A stretch of 64,000 bases of DNA from Tannerella forsythia. GTDB taxonomy: Bacteria; Bacteroidota; Bacteroidia; Bacteroidales; Tannerellaceae. Shown here piece after piece: positions 17,509 to 26,942 of the stretch (positions are counted from its first letter, which is position 1; every line of letters starts with the position of its first letter). Both the position numbers and the translations under genes were made by a program. The DNA lies in the NCBI RefSeq assembly GCF_003860135.1, contig NZ_RQYN01000011.1, forward strand, positions 1 to 64,000, read 5' to 3'. The notes below the pieces were generated by a model. The model was not told the origin of the DNA. It did no database searches and worked only from the letters and a program-made list of their open reading frames with translations.

Positions 17509-17676
17509 ATTTGGCTCTGCGATATATTTTTAAGGAAAATGAATCATCAAGATAGAAAAAATAAGATTTTAAAAATAGGTAGAGTAAACGCATAAGAAGA
17601 TGAAAATGGTTTGTTTTTCAATTATTTGTCCTTAATAAAGTTGATGACTTGTTTTCTGTAAGTTTTTTACTTATTT

Positions 17677-17684
17677 TATCTTTG
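17677..17684 (+). promoter_or_regulatory. Orphan -7 box
   Basis: TATCTTTG with no downstream ORF (the first ATG is followed by a stop after three codons). A non-coding RNA start is possible. Confidence 0.4.
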
Positions 17685-17823
17685 TGGTTTGGAAAAATAA
17701 AATATGTTTTTCTGAAAACATTTCTTCGTTTACCTAATAGTATTCCTTTGCATAACACTATTGCTATCTCTGACAATTTGGCGGTAAAAGATTATGTTTT
17801 CTAATATTTTTCTTCGTGCATTG

Positions 17824-17878
17824 AACGAAGACACAACGAAGACACAACGAAGACATAACGAAGACGTAACGAAGAGTA
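17824..17878. repeat. 11-bp tandem repeat, five units
   Basis: Five units of consensus AACGAAGACAC in perfect 11-bp register, with the last two or three bases of each unit varying. 11 bp is not a codon multiple and no frame is open around it. Confidence 0.85.
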
Positions 17879-18098
17879 ATTAAGATGACAAAAAGTCATA
17901 TATTACTTCTCTTTTTACTTCAACAATGTGTAACCCTAAAAGATATTCTTTCTATCTCCATTGGTATACCTGTATAATATATAAAAAGCTCGATACCATT
18001 AATCTAAAATAATAATTATTCCCCAGGATGTTTCTACTAAGTCATTTTTTCAAACATATCATGATTTTCGTTTGTTTTTGCTACCCCCGGAAAACGAA

Positions 18099-18130
18099 CA
18101 AAGGTTCTACGATTACTCGTAAAACCTTTG
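18099..18130 (-). terminator. Hairpin downstream of tRNA-Gly
   Basis: Stem of about 14 bp with one mismatch (CAAAGGTT.TACGA against TCGTA.AACCTTTG). On the minus strand it lies about 22 nt past the tRNA 3' end; T-rich sequence follows only loosely. Confidence 0.5.
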
Positions 18131-18152
18131 ACTTCCATCTGTTTATATTTAG

Positions 18153-18225
18153 AGCGGCAAACGAGACTCGAACTCGCGACCCTCAGCTTGGGAAGCTGAT
18201 GCTCTACCAACTGAGCTACTGCCGC
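18153..18225 (-). tRNA. tRNA-Gly (anticodon CCC)
   Basis: 73-nt cloverleaf on the minus strand. Acceptor GCGGCAG pairs with TTGCCGC (one G-U), discriminator U; D-arm AGCTCAGTTGGTAGAGC; anticodon stem TCAGC/GCTGA with loop TTCCCAA, anticodon CCC; T-loop GTTCGAGTC. CCA is not encoded. It decodes GGG glycine codons. Confidence 0.95.
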
Positions 18226-18273
18226 ACGATTAAACTTGCAAGTGCAAAAGTACATCATTCTTTTCATTTTTTG

Positions 18274-18281
18274 TATTTTTG
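18274..18281 (+). promoter_or_regulatory. -7 box for argB
   Basis: TATTTTTG, 17 bp upstream of the ATG at 18299. Confidence 0.5.
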
Positions 18282-18298
18282 GCGAAAAAAAAAATCGG

Positions 18299-19066
18299 AT
18301 GGAGAAATTGATATTAGTCAAGGTAGGGGGAAAGGTCGTTGAAGAGGAAACTTCACTGAACCGACTACTTGCTGATTTTTCGAACATTGATGGTTTAAAA
18401 TTACTTGTTCACGGTGGTGGCCGAATGGCAACGGAAATAGCTGGACAATTAGGGATAGAAAGCCAAATGATCGAAGGGAGACGTATTACGGATGCCACGA
18501 TGCTTAAAATCGTAACTATGGTGTACGCCGGATGGATCAATAAAACCATAGTGGCACGCTTACAGGCCTTAGGCATTGATGCTATCGGGCTTACGGGAGC
18601 AGATATGGACATGATACGTTCAATTAAACGGCCAATCGAGCAGATGGATTACGGTTTTGTCGGCGACGTAAAAAATATCCGCCTCGATATGCTACACATA
18701 TTGCTTATGCAAAAGATGGTACCCGTCATTGCACCGATTACCCACGATATGAACGGACAACTGCTTAACACAAATGCCGACACAATCGCTTTCGAACTGG
18801 CTAAATCTCTGGTCAGCCGGTTCGACGTGACTTTAATTTACTGTTTTGAGAAAGATGGTGTCTTATGCAAAAAGAACGATGAAGAGAGTGTGATTCCGTT
18901 GATTGACAGGTCTTTATTTAATGCATACAAAGAAAATGGGGTCATTCAAGGAGGGATGATTCCCAAGTTGGAGAACGCCTTTAAAGCCGTCGATGCCGGA
19001 GTGAAAGAAGTGATTATTACAAAAGCCACAGCACTGGGTAAAAACGGTGGAACAAGGATTAATTAG
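18299..19066 (+). CDS. argB: N-acetylglutamate kinase
   Basis: 255 residues; the ATG at 18299 follows the -7 box, so an upstream extension of the frame was discarded. The amino-acid kinase fold shows VKVGGKVVEEE at the N-terminus, LLVHGGGRMATEIAGQLG for the acyl-glutamate site, LNTNADTIAFELAKSL, and C-terminal GGMIPKLENAFKAVDAGVKEVIITKA. It phosphorylates acylated glutamate in arginine synthesis. With the succinylornithine-type transcarbamylase at 42081-43043, the natural substrate could be N-succinylglutamate (inference). No other arg genes are adjacent. Confidence 0.92.
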   Translation: MEKLILVKVGGKVVEEETSLNRLLADFSNIDGLKLLVHGGGRMATEIAGQLGIESQMIEGRRITDATMLKIVTMVYAGWINKTIVARLQALGIDAIGLTGADMDMIRSIKRPIEQMDYGFVGDVKNIRLDMLHILLMQKMVPVIAPITHDMNGQLLNTNADTIAFELAKSLVSRFDVTLIYCFEKDGVLCKKNDEESVIPLIDRSLFNAYKENGVIQGGMIPKLENAFKAVDAGVKEVIITKATALGKNGGTRIN

Positions 19067-19115
19067 GCCCATTCTCTAAATAAAAAACGATTCCATCTAT
19101 CCATGCGATTATTGG

Positions 19116-19123
19116 TATCTTTG
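19116..19123 (+). promoter_or_regulatory. -7 box before a 16-codon remnant ORF
   Basis: TATCTTTG followed by an ATG at 19170 that opens only 16 codons (to 19220). The mini-ORF looks like the beginning of a truncated gene. Confidence 0.4.
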
Positions 19124-19169
19124 ATCTTGAAAAATAGCAAAATACAAAAATATATCCTCTATCATTACC

Positions 19170-19220
19170 ATGGATAAATATACACCTTATAACCGCAATC
19201 GAGACAAATATGAAGAATAG
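19170..19220 (+). pseudogene. 16-codon ORF, probable gene remnant
   Basis: Reads MDKYTPYNRNRDKYEE then stop. It sits behind a good -7 box and ahead of the broken cls fragment, so it is more likely the start of a deleted gene than a functional peptide. No family recognised. Confidence 0.3.
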
Positions 19221-19312
19221 ACTTATGCTCTTGTAGAACAAAACCATGTTAAGAAAAAAATAAATCATAGAATGTATCAATGATATGCTGAAAAACACAG
19301 GCAAAGTGATAC

Positions 19313-19759
19313 ACTCAAGACATCGATCAATTAATAGTACGACTCATGGTTTCACGTAAATAGGATTCTCCCTATATTGATCCGGCAGCCAAATCTTATT
19401 ATAGCGTTTTGTTGAGAGTCGGCTTACGCATTTATGAGCATCAGACTGCATTTATACATGCGAAGACGATGGTCGCTGATGATTATTTATCGATAATCGG
19501 ATCGGCGAACATGGATTTTCGCAGCTTTGAGATGAATTTCGAAATTAATTGTTACTTGTATGATTCCGACTTGGCGATTCAGAATAAAAACATTTTTCTT
19601 AAAGACTTGGAAGCTTGTAAAGAGATCGAGTTAAATACGTGGAAAAAAACGTCCTTGGTGGAAAAAAACTATGGAGTCAATCATACGACTTTTCGCACCG
19701 CTCATGTAGAAAGAACATTCACAAACTTAAAATGCTTAATTTATCCAATAGAAACATGA
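19313..19759 (+). pseudogene. Cardiolipin synthase C-terminal fragment, broken
   Basis: The frame reads a phospholipase D-type C-terminal half: VRLMVSRK, an in-frame TAG (19361-19363), DSPYIDPAAKSYYSVLL, then RIYEHQTAFIHAKTMVADDYLSII and GSANMDFRSFEMNFEI. The HxK(x4)D motif is HAKTMVAD. Cardiolipin synthases carry two such motifs and N-terminal membrane segments; only the second motif region remains, with a stop codon inside it. Readable ORF begins near 19409. It is a decayed gene, not a functional synthase. Confidence 0.8.
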
Positions 19760-19917
19760 ATATTGAAGACTTACGCGAGTTTTCCCTGTTGCAGAAAGGA
19801 GCTGAAGAATGGGTTCTTTCTGAGATAAGATATTTTAAAGAATACTTGCGCATGGCAGTTGCACGCGTAAAGAAAAACGCTTACCTTTGCCTCGAAGTTG
19901 TAATGATTTCAATTTAG
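19756..19917 (+). pseudogene. YjbR-like N-terminal remnant
   Basis: Opens with MNIEDLREFSLLQKGAEEW, which resembles the start of MmcQ/YjbR proteins, but the similarity fades after about 20 residues and the frame runs into the ahpC promoter. Short, weakly supported; perhaps another fossil in this decayed interval. Confidence 0.35.
19882..19889 (+). promoter_or_regulatory. -7 box for ahpC
   Basis: TACCTTTG, 50 bp upstream of the ATG. Confidence 0.6.
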
Positions 19918-19939
19918 TATTATATAAAACAAATTAATT

Positions 19940-20506
19940 ATGGAACCAATTATTAATTCACAAATCCCTGAATTTAAAGTTCAGGCATTCCACAATGGAG
20001 AGTTTAAAACCGTATCGAACAAAGACCTCGAAGGTAAATGGGCTGTTTTCTTTTTCTATCCGGCCGACTTTACGTTCGTTTGTCCTACTGAATTAGTCGA
20101 TATGGCAGAGAATTACGATAAATTCAAAGCGATGGGAGTAGAGATTTATTCCGTGAGTGCCGATACGCACTTCGTACATAAAGCATGGCACGACGCTTCC
20201 GAAAGCATCCGTCAAATCCAATACCCCATGCTGGCAGACCCGACAGGATTCCTTTCGCGCGCTTTCGGTGTGATGATCGAAGAATCCGGTATGGCTTATC
20301 GCGGAACATTCGTTGTAAATCCTGAAGGTAAGATTAAGGTGGCTGAAATCCACGATACCGGTATCGGACGTAATGCCGACGAGCTGATTCGCAAAGTAGA
20401 AGCCGCACAATTCGTCGCTCAAAACGACGGAGAAGTATGTCCGGCAAAATGGAAAAAAGGAGCTTCTACCCTTAAACCCAGCATTGATTTAGTGGGCAAA
20501 ATTTAA
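19940..20506 (+). CDS. ahpC: Alkyl hydroperoxide reductase C (2-Cys peroxiredoxin)
   Basis: 188 residues, AhpC/Prx1 type. The peroxidatic cysteine is Cys 48 in DFTFVCPTELVD, and the resolving cysteine lies in GEVCPAKWKKG near the C-terminus. Full length for the family (186-188). It reduces hydrogen peroxide and organic peroxides in the cytoplasm, normally recycled by AhpF, but no ahpF follows, so the reductant must be encoded elsewhere. It has its own -7 box; in Bacteroidetes ahpC is commonly OxyR-controlled, though no operator was identified. Confidence 0.96.
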   Translation: MEPIINSQIPEFKVQAFHNGEFKTVSNKDLEGKWAVFFFYPADFTFVCPTELVDMAENYDKFKAMGVEIYSVSADTHFVHKAWHDASESIRQIQYPMLADPTGFLSRAFGVMIEESGMAYRGTFVVNPEGKIKVAEIHDTGIGRNADELIRKVEAAQFVAQNDGEVCPAKWKKGASTLKPSIDLVGKI

Positions 20507-20777
20507 GTTGTAAACTTGTTGCTCTACTCAATCAACTTAGGACAAAAGAGAGAAAAAAGCAAAGAGTAAACAAACTGAAGATATGTTTTAATTTGTAAAA
20601 AGGTTGTCTGTGGCACACACAAGGCAGCCTTTTGTTCTTTTACTCTTTCTTTTCAGCAGATTTATTTCATCTTTGCTCGTTAAGACAAGCGGATATTATC
20701 CCTTATTTTGGCGATTTTATCGAACAAAATCACCAGAAATAGGGAGAAAAGACAATCGTTCTTATGGAAAAATCAAC

Positions 20778-20785
20778 TACCTTTG
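20778..20785 (+). promoter_or_regulatory. -7 box for hemerythrin gene
   Basis: TACCTTTG, 22 bp upstream of the ATG at 20808; an upstream extension of the frame was rejected for this reason. Confidence 0.6.
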
Positions 20786-20807
20786 TCATCAAAAAAAGGA
20801 AAAGTGT

Positions 20808-21500
20808 ATGGAGAAATTACTCTTCTCGGAGAAAATGAAGCTGGCTGACCTTATCTCGGTCAATCATAATCTTATACTTATGTTGCCTCGTTTTGGCATT
20901 CCCCTTGGATTTGGAGACAGAAGTGTGGAAGAAATATGTCACATGAACAATGTGCCGGTCGATTTCTTCTTGCTCGTATGCAATGTTTACGCTTTTGACT
21001 CTTATCTTCCTAAACGAGAAAAGATCGAGTCTACCGATATGCGTCTGCTTGTCCCATATCTGCTTGCTTCGCATCATTATTATATGTATGAACATCTGCC
21101 TCAGATCGAACATCATCTCTTGAAAGTGATCGATGAGGTAAACCCTAAGTACGGAGATGTACTCAAACGATTTTTTACCGACTATAAAAATGAAGTTGAA
21201 GAGCATTTCAAATACGAAGAACAGACGGTTTTTCCTCATATCGAGACGCTTCTATCGGGCAAAAGTCATGGGGCTTATCATATCCGTGATTTTGCAGAGG
21301 CACATAGCAATATAGAAGATAAATTGAGTGACTTAACGCAGATTATTTTCAAATATTTGCCGGGCAATGCTTCTCCCAAAAAATCGATTGAGCTGGTATT
21401 CGATATTTTTCAATTATCCACCGATCTAAACAAACATACACTGATTGAAGATAAAATTCTCGTTCCTTATGTAGAAATGCTCGAAAGAAAAAAGAAATGA
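20808..21500 (+). CDS. Hemerythrin-domain protein, RIC/YtfE-like
   Basis: 230 residues. After an N-terminal segment of about 75 residues (KLADLISVNHNLILMLPRFGIPLGFG) comes a hemerythrin-like four-helix bundle with the expected metal ligands: ASHHYYMYEHLPQIEHHL, HFKYEEQTVFPH, AEAHSNIEDKL and NKHTLIEDKILVPY. Relatives (YtfE/ScdA) carry a di-iron centre and help repair iron-sulfur clusters or handle NO. The stop overlaps the start of the LuxR-type gene (ATGA), so the two are translationally coupled. Confidence 0.85.
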   Translation: MEKLLFSEKMKLADLISVNHNLILMLPRFGIPLGFGDRSVEEICHMNNVPVDFFLLVCNVYAFDSYLPKREKIESTDMRLLVPYLLASHHYYMYEHLPQIEHHLLKVIDEVNPKYGDVLKRFFTDYKNEVEEHFKYEEQTVFPHIETLLSGKSHGAYHIRDFAEAHSNIEDKLSDLTQIIFKYLPGNASPKKSIELVFDIFQLSTDLNKHTLIEDKILVPYVEMLERKKK

Positions 21501-22099
21501 GTCGTAAAGAAAAAATATTGATTGTCGAACCCTCATTCATCGTAACCGAAGGCCTTACACGCATATTGAAAGACCTTTCTGATTTCGAAATACTTCCTCC
21601 TCTTGAAGATATGGACGATTTCAGAGAACGTTTGGCCGCAGTTCGCCCGGATATTCTTCTGATCAACCCTACCATACTTCCCTATACTAAAAGACCTGCT
21701 GTCTTTAGTCTCCTGCAAGACTATCCTCAAATGACGGTCGTCGCCCTTGTCTATCAATACATCGACAGTGCTGTTTTGCACTCATTTCACGGAATCCTTG
21801 AGATTCGCGAGGTACGCGAGCGCATTGCCGATATACTTACCGAAGCCCAGACTTCCGCATCCACCCACAAACTTCCGATGGATGCAACGAATTACGAACT
21901 TACCAAACGTGAAACAGATGTTCTTGTGCTTGTCGCTAAAGGATTGATGAGCAAAGAGATCGCAGACCGACTACACATATCCGTACATACCGTAATTTCC
22001 CATCGTAAAAATATCACCCGCAAAACCAATATCAAATCCGTAGCCGGGTTGGCTATGTATGCCCTAATGAATAACCTCGTCGAAGAAGATTCCATGTAA
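21497..22099 (+). CDS. LuxR-type regulator with atypical receiver
   Basis: 200 residues. The C-terminal LuxR/NarL HTH is clear (LTKRETDVLVLVAKGLMSKEIADRLHISVHTVISHRKNITRK). The N-terminal half aligns with a response-regulator receiver, but the phospho-acceptor position reads LLINPTIL (Asn 57 for Asp), the acidic pocket is reduced to Glu 11, and the late Lys is missing. It therefore probably works without phosphorylation, perhaps by contact with the hemerythrin protein it is coupled to. This regulator/hemerythrin pairing is recurrent in Bacteroidales as far as I recall. Confidence 0.85.
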   Translation: MSRKEKILIVEPSFIVTEGLTRILKDLSDFEILPPLEDMDDFRERLAAVRPDILLINPTILPYTKRPAVFSLLQDYPQMTVVALVYQYIDSAVLHSFHGILEIREVRERIADILTEAQTSASTHKLPMDATNYELTKRETDVLVLVAKGLMSKEIADRLHISVHTVISHRKNITRKTNIKSVAGLAMYALMNNLVEEDSM

Positions 22100-22425
22100 T
22101 TAGAGCTTACAAGATTTCTTGCCTGCAATAACCGGGTGAATTAACTCATCTCTGTATTTGTTCGTTGATCGTGTTGTGGAATGTATCTTTCTGTTACGGT
22201 ATCCGCAATTTTATTTTTGATCAGACGGCAGATAGGAATCGTTGTGGCCTGCTGATTCTCCTCAACATCGGCCGTCATTACATTATTTTTTCTGCGCATC
22301 CTTTTATTTATAGAGTGTTGCAAAAGTTCTCTTGCCGGCGACGAAGAAGAATGGGAGAGGAGGGACCCATAACTGAAAAAAAAACGTACCTTTGTGGTCA
22401 AATTTTTTAAAAAAGAAGATTGTTT
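22100..22425. other. Intergenic region before YidE-like gene
   Basis: No ORF with coding character. Only the -7 box near its right end is recognisable. Confidence 0.5.
22387..22394 (+). promoter_or_regulatory. -7 box for YidE-like gene
   Basis: TACCTTTG, 31 bp upstream of the ATG at 22426. Confidence 0.6.
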
Positions 22426-24102
22426 ATGGAATGGCTGAATGAATTGTTGTGGGGCGAGGGAATCGCCCATTCCGTGATGTTGTTATCAATAGTGATTGTA
22501 GGTGGAATTTTATTGGGAAAGGTAAAAATCGGCGGTATTTCGTTGGGAATTACGTTCGTGTTGTTTGTCGGTATCTTTCTGGGGCATTTCGGCTTTTCGA
22601 TCCATCCGGAGATTCTACATTTCTTCAAAGAGTTCGGGCTGATTCTATTCGTCTATTCGGTGGGAATGCAAGTAGGACCCGGCTTTTTTTCGTCGTTCAA
22701 AAAAGGAGGGATAACGCTCAATATGTTGGCCGCGGGTGTGGTGTTTTTAGGAGTGGCGACGACACTGATTATTCATTATATAACGGGTATTCCGATGGAG
22801 ACGATGGTCGGAATTCTTTCCGGTGCGGTAACGAACACGCCCGGACTGGGTGCGGCGCAACAAGCCTATTCCGATATACACGGCGAACCTGCGCCGACAA
22901 TAGCCCTTGGCTATGCGGTAGCTTATCCGTTAGGAGTGGTGGGGATTATCTTGGCCATTTTGTGTATCCGTTTTCTTTTCAGGATTGATTTGGGAAAAGA
23001 ATCAGATCGTTTGAAAGCTGAGGATAATAAGCATGAAAGTGAGGCGTCTCCTGTTTCGTTACTTGTGAAAAATCCTGCGGTGTTCGGAAAAACGGTCGGC
23101 GAGTTGTCGGCACTTGTGGGAGACCGCGAGTTTGTGCTTTCGCGTATTTGGTACAACAGCAGCAAACAGATGGAGATTGTATCGGCCGATACGGTGTTAA
23201 ACGAAAATGATAAAGTTCTTGTTATCACGACCGAAAATGATGCGGAGACGATCAAGACGTTCATCGGCGAAGAAATTCAGATGGACCGTAAGGAATGGAT
23301 AAGTCTGGAAAGTCAGCTCGTCAACCGACGTATTCTGGTTACGAAATCGGCAGTAAACGGCAAGCAGCTCGGAGAATTGAAACTGCGTAAATCGTATGGT
23401 ATCAACATCACGCGAATCAGCCGTGCCGGGGTTGATCTGGTGGCAACGCCTCATCTGGTGTTGCAAGTGGGCGACCGGGTAAATGTTGTTGGAACGGAAG
23501 CTTCGATTGCAGCCGTCGAAAAAGTGTTGGGCAACTCGATGAAGCGACTGAACGAACCGAATTTGATTTCGATCTTTCTGGGTATCGCGATCGGAGTTTT
23601 TCTGGGAAGTATTCCGATTACTTTCCCCGGCATTCCCCAGCCAGTGAAACTGGGTCTGGCCGGTGGGCCGCTGATTGTCGCTATTCTGGTGAGTCGTTTC
23701 GGATATAAATATAAACTGGTAACGTACACCACAACCAGTGCCAACCTGATGTTGCGCGAAATCGGTATCACCATATTTTTGGCTTGTGTCGGCATCGGCG
23801 CTGGAAAAGGCTTTGTGGATACGATTATCAACGGCGGCGGACTTTTGTGGATTGGCTATGGGTTTATCATAACGATCTTGCCTTTGATGATAATCGGTAC
23901 GATCGGGCGGTATTTCTACCAAGTGAATTATTTTACGCTGATGGGATTGCTTGCGGGAAGCACGACCGATCCTCCCGCACTCGCCTACTCGAACGCAACC
24001 GCCGGTAATGATGCTCCGGCAGTAGGATATGCGACGGTCTATCCGTTGACCATGTTTTTGCGTGTACTCACGGCACAATTGATGATTTTATTCTTTGCCT
24101 GA
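22426..24102 (+). CDS. YidE/YbjL-family putative transporter (AspT superfamily)
   Basis: 558 residues, inner-membrane. Two homologous membrane blocks of five or six TM segments (about 5-185 and 380-558), each with the AspT/YidE/YbjL duplication pattern ([20 protein letters not shown] and [37 protein letters not shown] and [15 protein letters not shown]). Between them lie two TrkA_C (RCK-C) domains, roughly 210-370 ([12 protein letters not shown].., [12 protein letters not shown]..). Relatives exchange small carboxylates or amino acids; the substrate here is unknown. The ATG at 22426 was chosen over a TTG two codons upstream. Confidence 0.9.
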   Translation: MEWLNELLWGEGIAHSVMLLSIVIVGGILLGKVKIGGISLGITFVLFVGIFLGHFGFSIHPEILHFFKEFGLILFVYSVGMQVGPGFFSSFKKGGITLNMLAAGVVFLGVATTLIIHYITGIPMETMVGILSGAVTNTPGLGAAQQAYSDIHGEPAPTIALGYAVAYPLGVVGIILAILCIRFLFRIDLGKESDRLKAEDNKHESEASPVSLLVKNPAVFGKTVGELSALVGDREFVLSRIWYNSSKQMEIVSADTVLNENDKVLVITTENDAETIKTFIGEEIQMDRKEWISLESQLVNRRILVTKSAVNGKQLGELKLRKSYGINITRISRAGVDLVATPHLVLQVGDRVNVVGTEASIAAVEKVLGNSMKRLNEPNLISIFLGIAIGVFLGSIPITFPGIPQPVKLGLAGGPLIVAILVSRFGYKYKLVTYTTTSANLMLREIGITIFLACVGIGAGKGFVDTIINGGGLLWIGYGFIITILPLMIIGTIGRYFYQVNYFTLMGLLAGSTTDPPALAYSNATAGNDAPAVGYATVYPLTMFLRVLTAQLMILFFA

Positions 24103-24419
24103 GGAAAAATCAGTTCTGATCATATAAAGAGGGCGATGTGTCATAAGGGGCAAACTGTTTCGTCGTTTTTGCGGAATGCGAGCTCGGCCATATACGTCAT
24201 CAGTATGCTTCCTTCGCCCTCAGCTTTAAAGCTCCAAATTTCATTACGTTTGGGCCCATTTACTTTTGCGGTATTCAGTTATGCTACTATTGCCTTCCTT
24301 GTGGTTAAATCTGATCGACTGTAACTGAAACCGTTATTTTCTATATACACGGAATAGTCATTGACAATTAAATAATCAATCACCGATATAGATATGGTAG
24401 CTACCTATCGTTGAATGAC
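24103..24419. other. Convergent intergenic region with dispersed repeat
   Basis: Between the YidE-like gene and atpG. The only structure seen is the dispersed repeat at 24136-24210. No terminator with a clear T-run was found. Confidence 0.5.
24136..24210 (+). repeat. Dispersed intergenic repeat, copy 1
   Basis: About 65-75 nt matching 36911-36982 at roughly 80 percent by eye, centred on the shared core GGAATGCGAGCTCGG. Both copies lie downstream of plus-strand genes in convergent gaps. Confidence 0.7.
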
Positions 24420-25280
24420 CTACCTTCCGAAAGCCCCACCGATGATATCGAACAGCTCATTCGTAATAGCCTGCTGACGAGACTTGTTATACTCGACCGT
24501 AAGGGTGCTGATCAGATTATCGGCATTCTCTGTGGCTGCCTGCATAGAGATCATGCGCACAGCATGTTCCGATGCATTTGAGTCGAGTAAAGCGGTATAC
24601 AGTTTCAGTCTGACACTCTTCGGGATTAATACACGAAGTAAGTCTTCGCGCGAAGGCTCGACAATATATTCTGGCACAGACCACGTTTTCTCTTCTTGCG
24701 GTTTGGGGAGCACGATCGGCAACATGGTTTCACGCTTTAGCACCTGCGTACCGGCACTTTCGAAATGATGATAGATCAATTCCACCCGGTCAAGTCTCTT
24801 CGCTTCGAACTCCCGAATTAAGGAGTCTGCCAGCTCTGCGATGGTGGTATAATCGGGTTTCTCCGCAAGTCCTTCGAAGTTTCTTTCTATGATATACCCG
24901 CTCTCGCGAATCGCATCGAAAACTTTTTTCCCGACGGTATACAGACGAATGTCTTCAGCAGACAGCCGATCATATTCTTCGATCGTTTTCAGTGTCGCAC
25001 GTATAACGTTGGTGTTGAACGCACCGCACAACGATCCATCGGAAGAAAAGGCGACAATCGCAACTCGCTTTACTTCGCGCTGATCAGAGAGTGAATTCGT
25101 ATATTCGCCCGACAGTAATGAGCTCATTACATGATGCAACGACTCGGAATAGGGAAGCATGTTTTCGATCGTATGCTGTGCCTTGTGAAGCTTTGCAGAC
25201 GAAACCATCTTCATTGCCGAAGTGATCTTTCGGGTATTTTTGATTGACCAGATGCGTTCTTTTACTTCTTTCAGTGCCAT
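24420..25280 (-). CDS. atpG: ATP synthase F1 gamma subunit
   Basis: 286 residues. N-terminal coiled-coil helix MALKEVKERIWSIKNTRKIT..AMKMVSSAKLHKAQ and C-terminal helix MISMQAATENADNLISTLTVEYNKSRQQAITNEL are diagnostic for the rotating central stalk; FSSDGSLCGAFNTNV lies in the globular middle. Last gene of the minus-strand ATP synthase operon, 29 bp after atpA. Confidence 0.97.
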   Translation of the reverse strand: MALKEVKERIWSIKNTRKITSAMKMVSSAKLHKAQHTIENMLPYSESLHHVMSSLLSGEYTNSLSDQREVKRVAIVAFSSDGSLCGAFNTNVIRATLKTIEEYDRLSAEDIRLYTVGKKVFDAIRESGYIIERNFEGLAEKPDYTTIAELADSLIREFEAKRLDRVELIYHHFESAGTQVLKRETMLPIVLPKPQEEKTWSVPEYIVEPSREDLLRVLIPKSVRLKLYTALLDSNASEHAVRMISMQAATENADNLISTLTVEYNKSRQQAITNELFDIIGGAFGR

Positions 25281-25309
25281 TGTTTCATTACGTCTCTCTA
25301 TACATTTAT

Positions 25310-26902
25310 CTACTTTCCAGACGACGATTCCAAACGGATGCTGGCGGCTACTTTTTCGATAATCGTCGCCACCTCCATATCGAATTGTCCGTTACGGAGC
25401 GGTTTCAACACATCGTCCTGATGATTATTTCGGAGTATCTGCAAGAAGGTTCGCTCGAATTCACGCACTTGCTCTACAGGAATATCTTTAAGCAAACCGT
25501 TTGTTCCGCAATAAAGAATCGCGATCTGCTCTTCGACCGGCATCGGAGTATACTGTAGCTGAATAAGCAATTCCGTATTCTTCTTTCCTTTATCGATGGC
25601 AAAAGCCGTCACGGGATCCAGATCGCCTCCGAACTTGGTGAACGATTCCAATTCGCGAAATTGAGCCTGATCAATTTTCAGTGTACCGGCCACTTTCTTC
25701 ATCGCTTTTATCTGTGCACTTCCTCCGACACGCGACACGGAGATCCCCACATTGACTGCCGGACGGATCCCCTGATTGAACAGATCGTTTTCAAGAAAAA
25801 TCTGTCCGTCCGTAATAGAAATGACATTTGTCGGAATATATGCGGAAACGTCACCCGCCTGTGTCTCAATAATCGGCAGGGCCGTTAGCGATCCTCCTCC
25901 CTTCACTTTCCCTATGAGGCTCTCCGGCAAATCGTTCATTTGTTCCGCTACATCCTGCTGGCTGATGATCTTAGCAGCACGTTCCAACAGTCTCGAATGC
26001 AGATAAAAAATATCTCCGGGATAAGCCTCACGCCCCGACGGCCGACGCAAAATCAACGAAATTTCACGATAGGCGACGGCTTGTTTGGAAAGATCGTCGT
26101 ACACAACAAGGGCGTGCCGTCCCGTATCACGGAAATATTCACCGATCGCAGCTCCCGCAAAAGGTGCGAAGTATTGCATCGCCGCAGAATCCGACGCATT
26201 GGCCGCTACGACAATCGTATAGTCCAAAGCCCCTTTTTCTCGCAACGTCTGAACCACCGAGGCAACCGTCGATCCTTTTTGTCCGATAGCCACGTAGATA
26301 CAATAAACAGGCTGGCCCTCCTCAAAATTCGCACGTTGATTGAGAATGGTATCGATGGCGATGGCGGTCTTTCCCGTCTGCCGGTCACCAATGATCAGTT
26401 CGCGTTGCCCGCGACCGATAGGGATCATCGCGTCAATCGCCTTCAGTCCCGTTTGTAACGGCTGACTGACCGGTTGGCGGAAGATGACTCCCGGAGCCTT
26501 ACGCTCCAACGGCATCCGGCAGCGTGCGCCTTGAATCTCGCCTTTACCGTCGAGCGGTGTACCCAACGGATCGATGACTCGTCCAAGCATCCCTTCACCC
26601 ACATCGACCGATGCAATTTCTTTCGTACGCTTAACAGAAAACCCTTCTTTAATCTTGTCGGTCGCACCGAGTAGAACGGCTCCCACATTATCCTCTTCAA
26701 GATTCATCACCACGCCCATCATGCCGTTTTCAAACTCCAGCAGTTCATTGGCCTCGGCATTACGCAGTCCGTATATACGGGCTACGCCATCACTGACTTG
26801 TAAGACCGTACCGACCTCATCGAATTCGAGTTGCATGTCTATTCCCTCAAGTTGCATCTTAAGCACTTCGGAGACTTCACTTATTTTTATATTGTCAGAC
26901 AT
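25310..26902 (-). CDS. atpA: ATP synthase F1 alpha subunit
   Basis: 530 residues. Non-catalytic nucleotide-binding subunit: P-loop [26 protein letters not shown], and the arginine-finger region [13 protein letters not shown]. Slightly longer than the E. coli protein (513). It follows atpH by 40 bp. Confidence 0.98.
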   Translation of the reverse strand: MSDNIKISEVSEVLKMQLEGIDMQLEFDEVGTVLQVSDGVARIYGLRNAEANELLEFENGMMGVVMNLEEDNVGAVLLGATDKIKEGFSVKRTKEIASVDVGEGMLGRVIDPLGTPLDGKGEIQGARCRMPLERKAPGVIFRQPVSQPLQTGLKAIDAMIPIGRGQRELIIGDRQTGKTAIAIDTILNQRANFEEGQPVYCIYVAIGQKGSTVASVVQTLREKGALDYTIVVAANASDSAAMQYFAPFAGAAIGEYFRDTGRHALVVYDDLSKQAVAYREISLILRRPSGREAYPGDIFYLHSRLLERAAKIISQQDVAEQMNDLPESLIGKVKGGGSLTALPIIETQAGDVSAYIPTNVISITDGQIFLENDLFNQGIRPAVNVGISVSRVGGSAQIKAMKKVAGTLKIDQAQFRELESFTKFGGDLDPVTAFAIDKGKKNTELLIQLQYTPMPVEEQIAILYCGTNGLLKDIPVEQVREFERTFLQILRNNHQDDVLKPLRNGQFDMEVATIIEKVAASIRLESSSGK

Positions 26903-26942
26903 TTTATCTATGAATAAATATAATCAGTTATGTATCTATTAT

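Larger units (their letters stand above)
17509..18152. other. Gene-free AT-rich region
   Basis: No convincing ORF. It holds an orphan -7 box (17677-17684), an 11-bp tandem repeat (17824-17878) and a hairpin (18099-18130) next to the tRNA gene. Confidence 0.6.

Noticed and set aside
20604-20807. N-terminal extension of the hemerythrin protein
   Set aside because: The extra 68 codons cross the -7 box at 20778-20785 and show no conserved pattern.
19940-22099. Complete ahpCF operon
   Set aside because: No AhpF-type flavoprotein follows ahpC; the next gene is the hemerythrin protein with its own promoter.
23197-24078. 293-codon minus-strand frame within the YidE-like gene
   Set aside because: Antisense to a convincing membrane protein; its translation is unusually His/Gln/Arg rich, typical of shadow frames.
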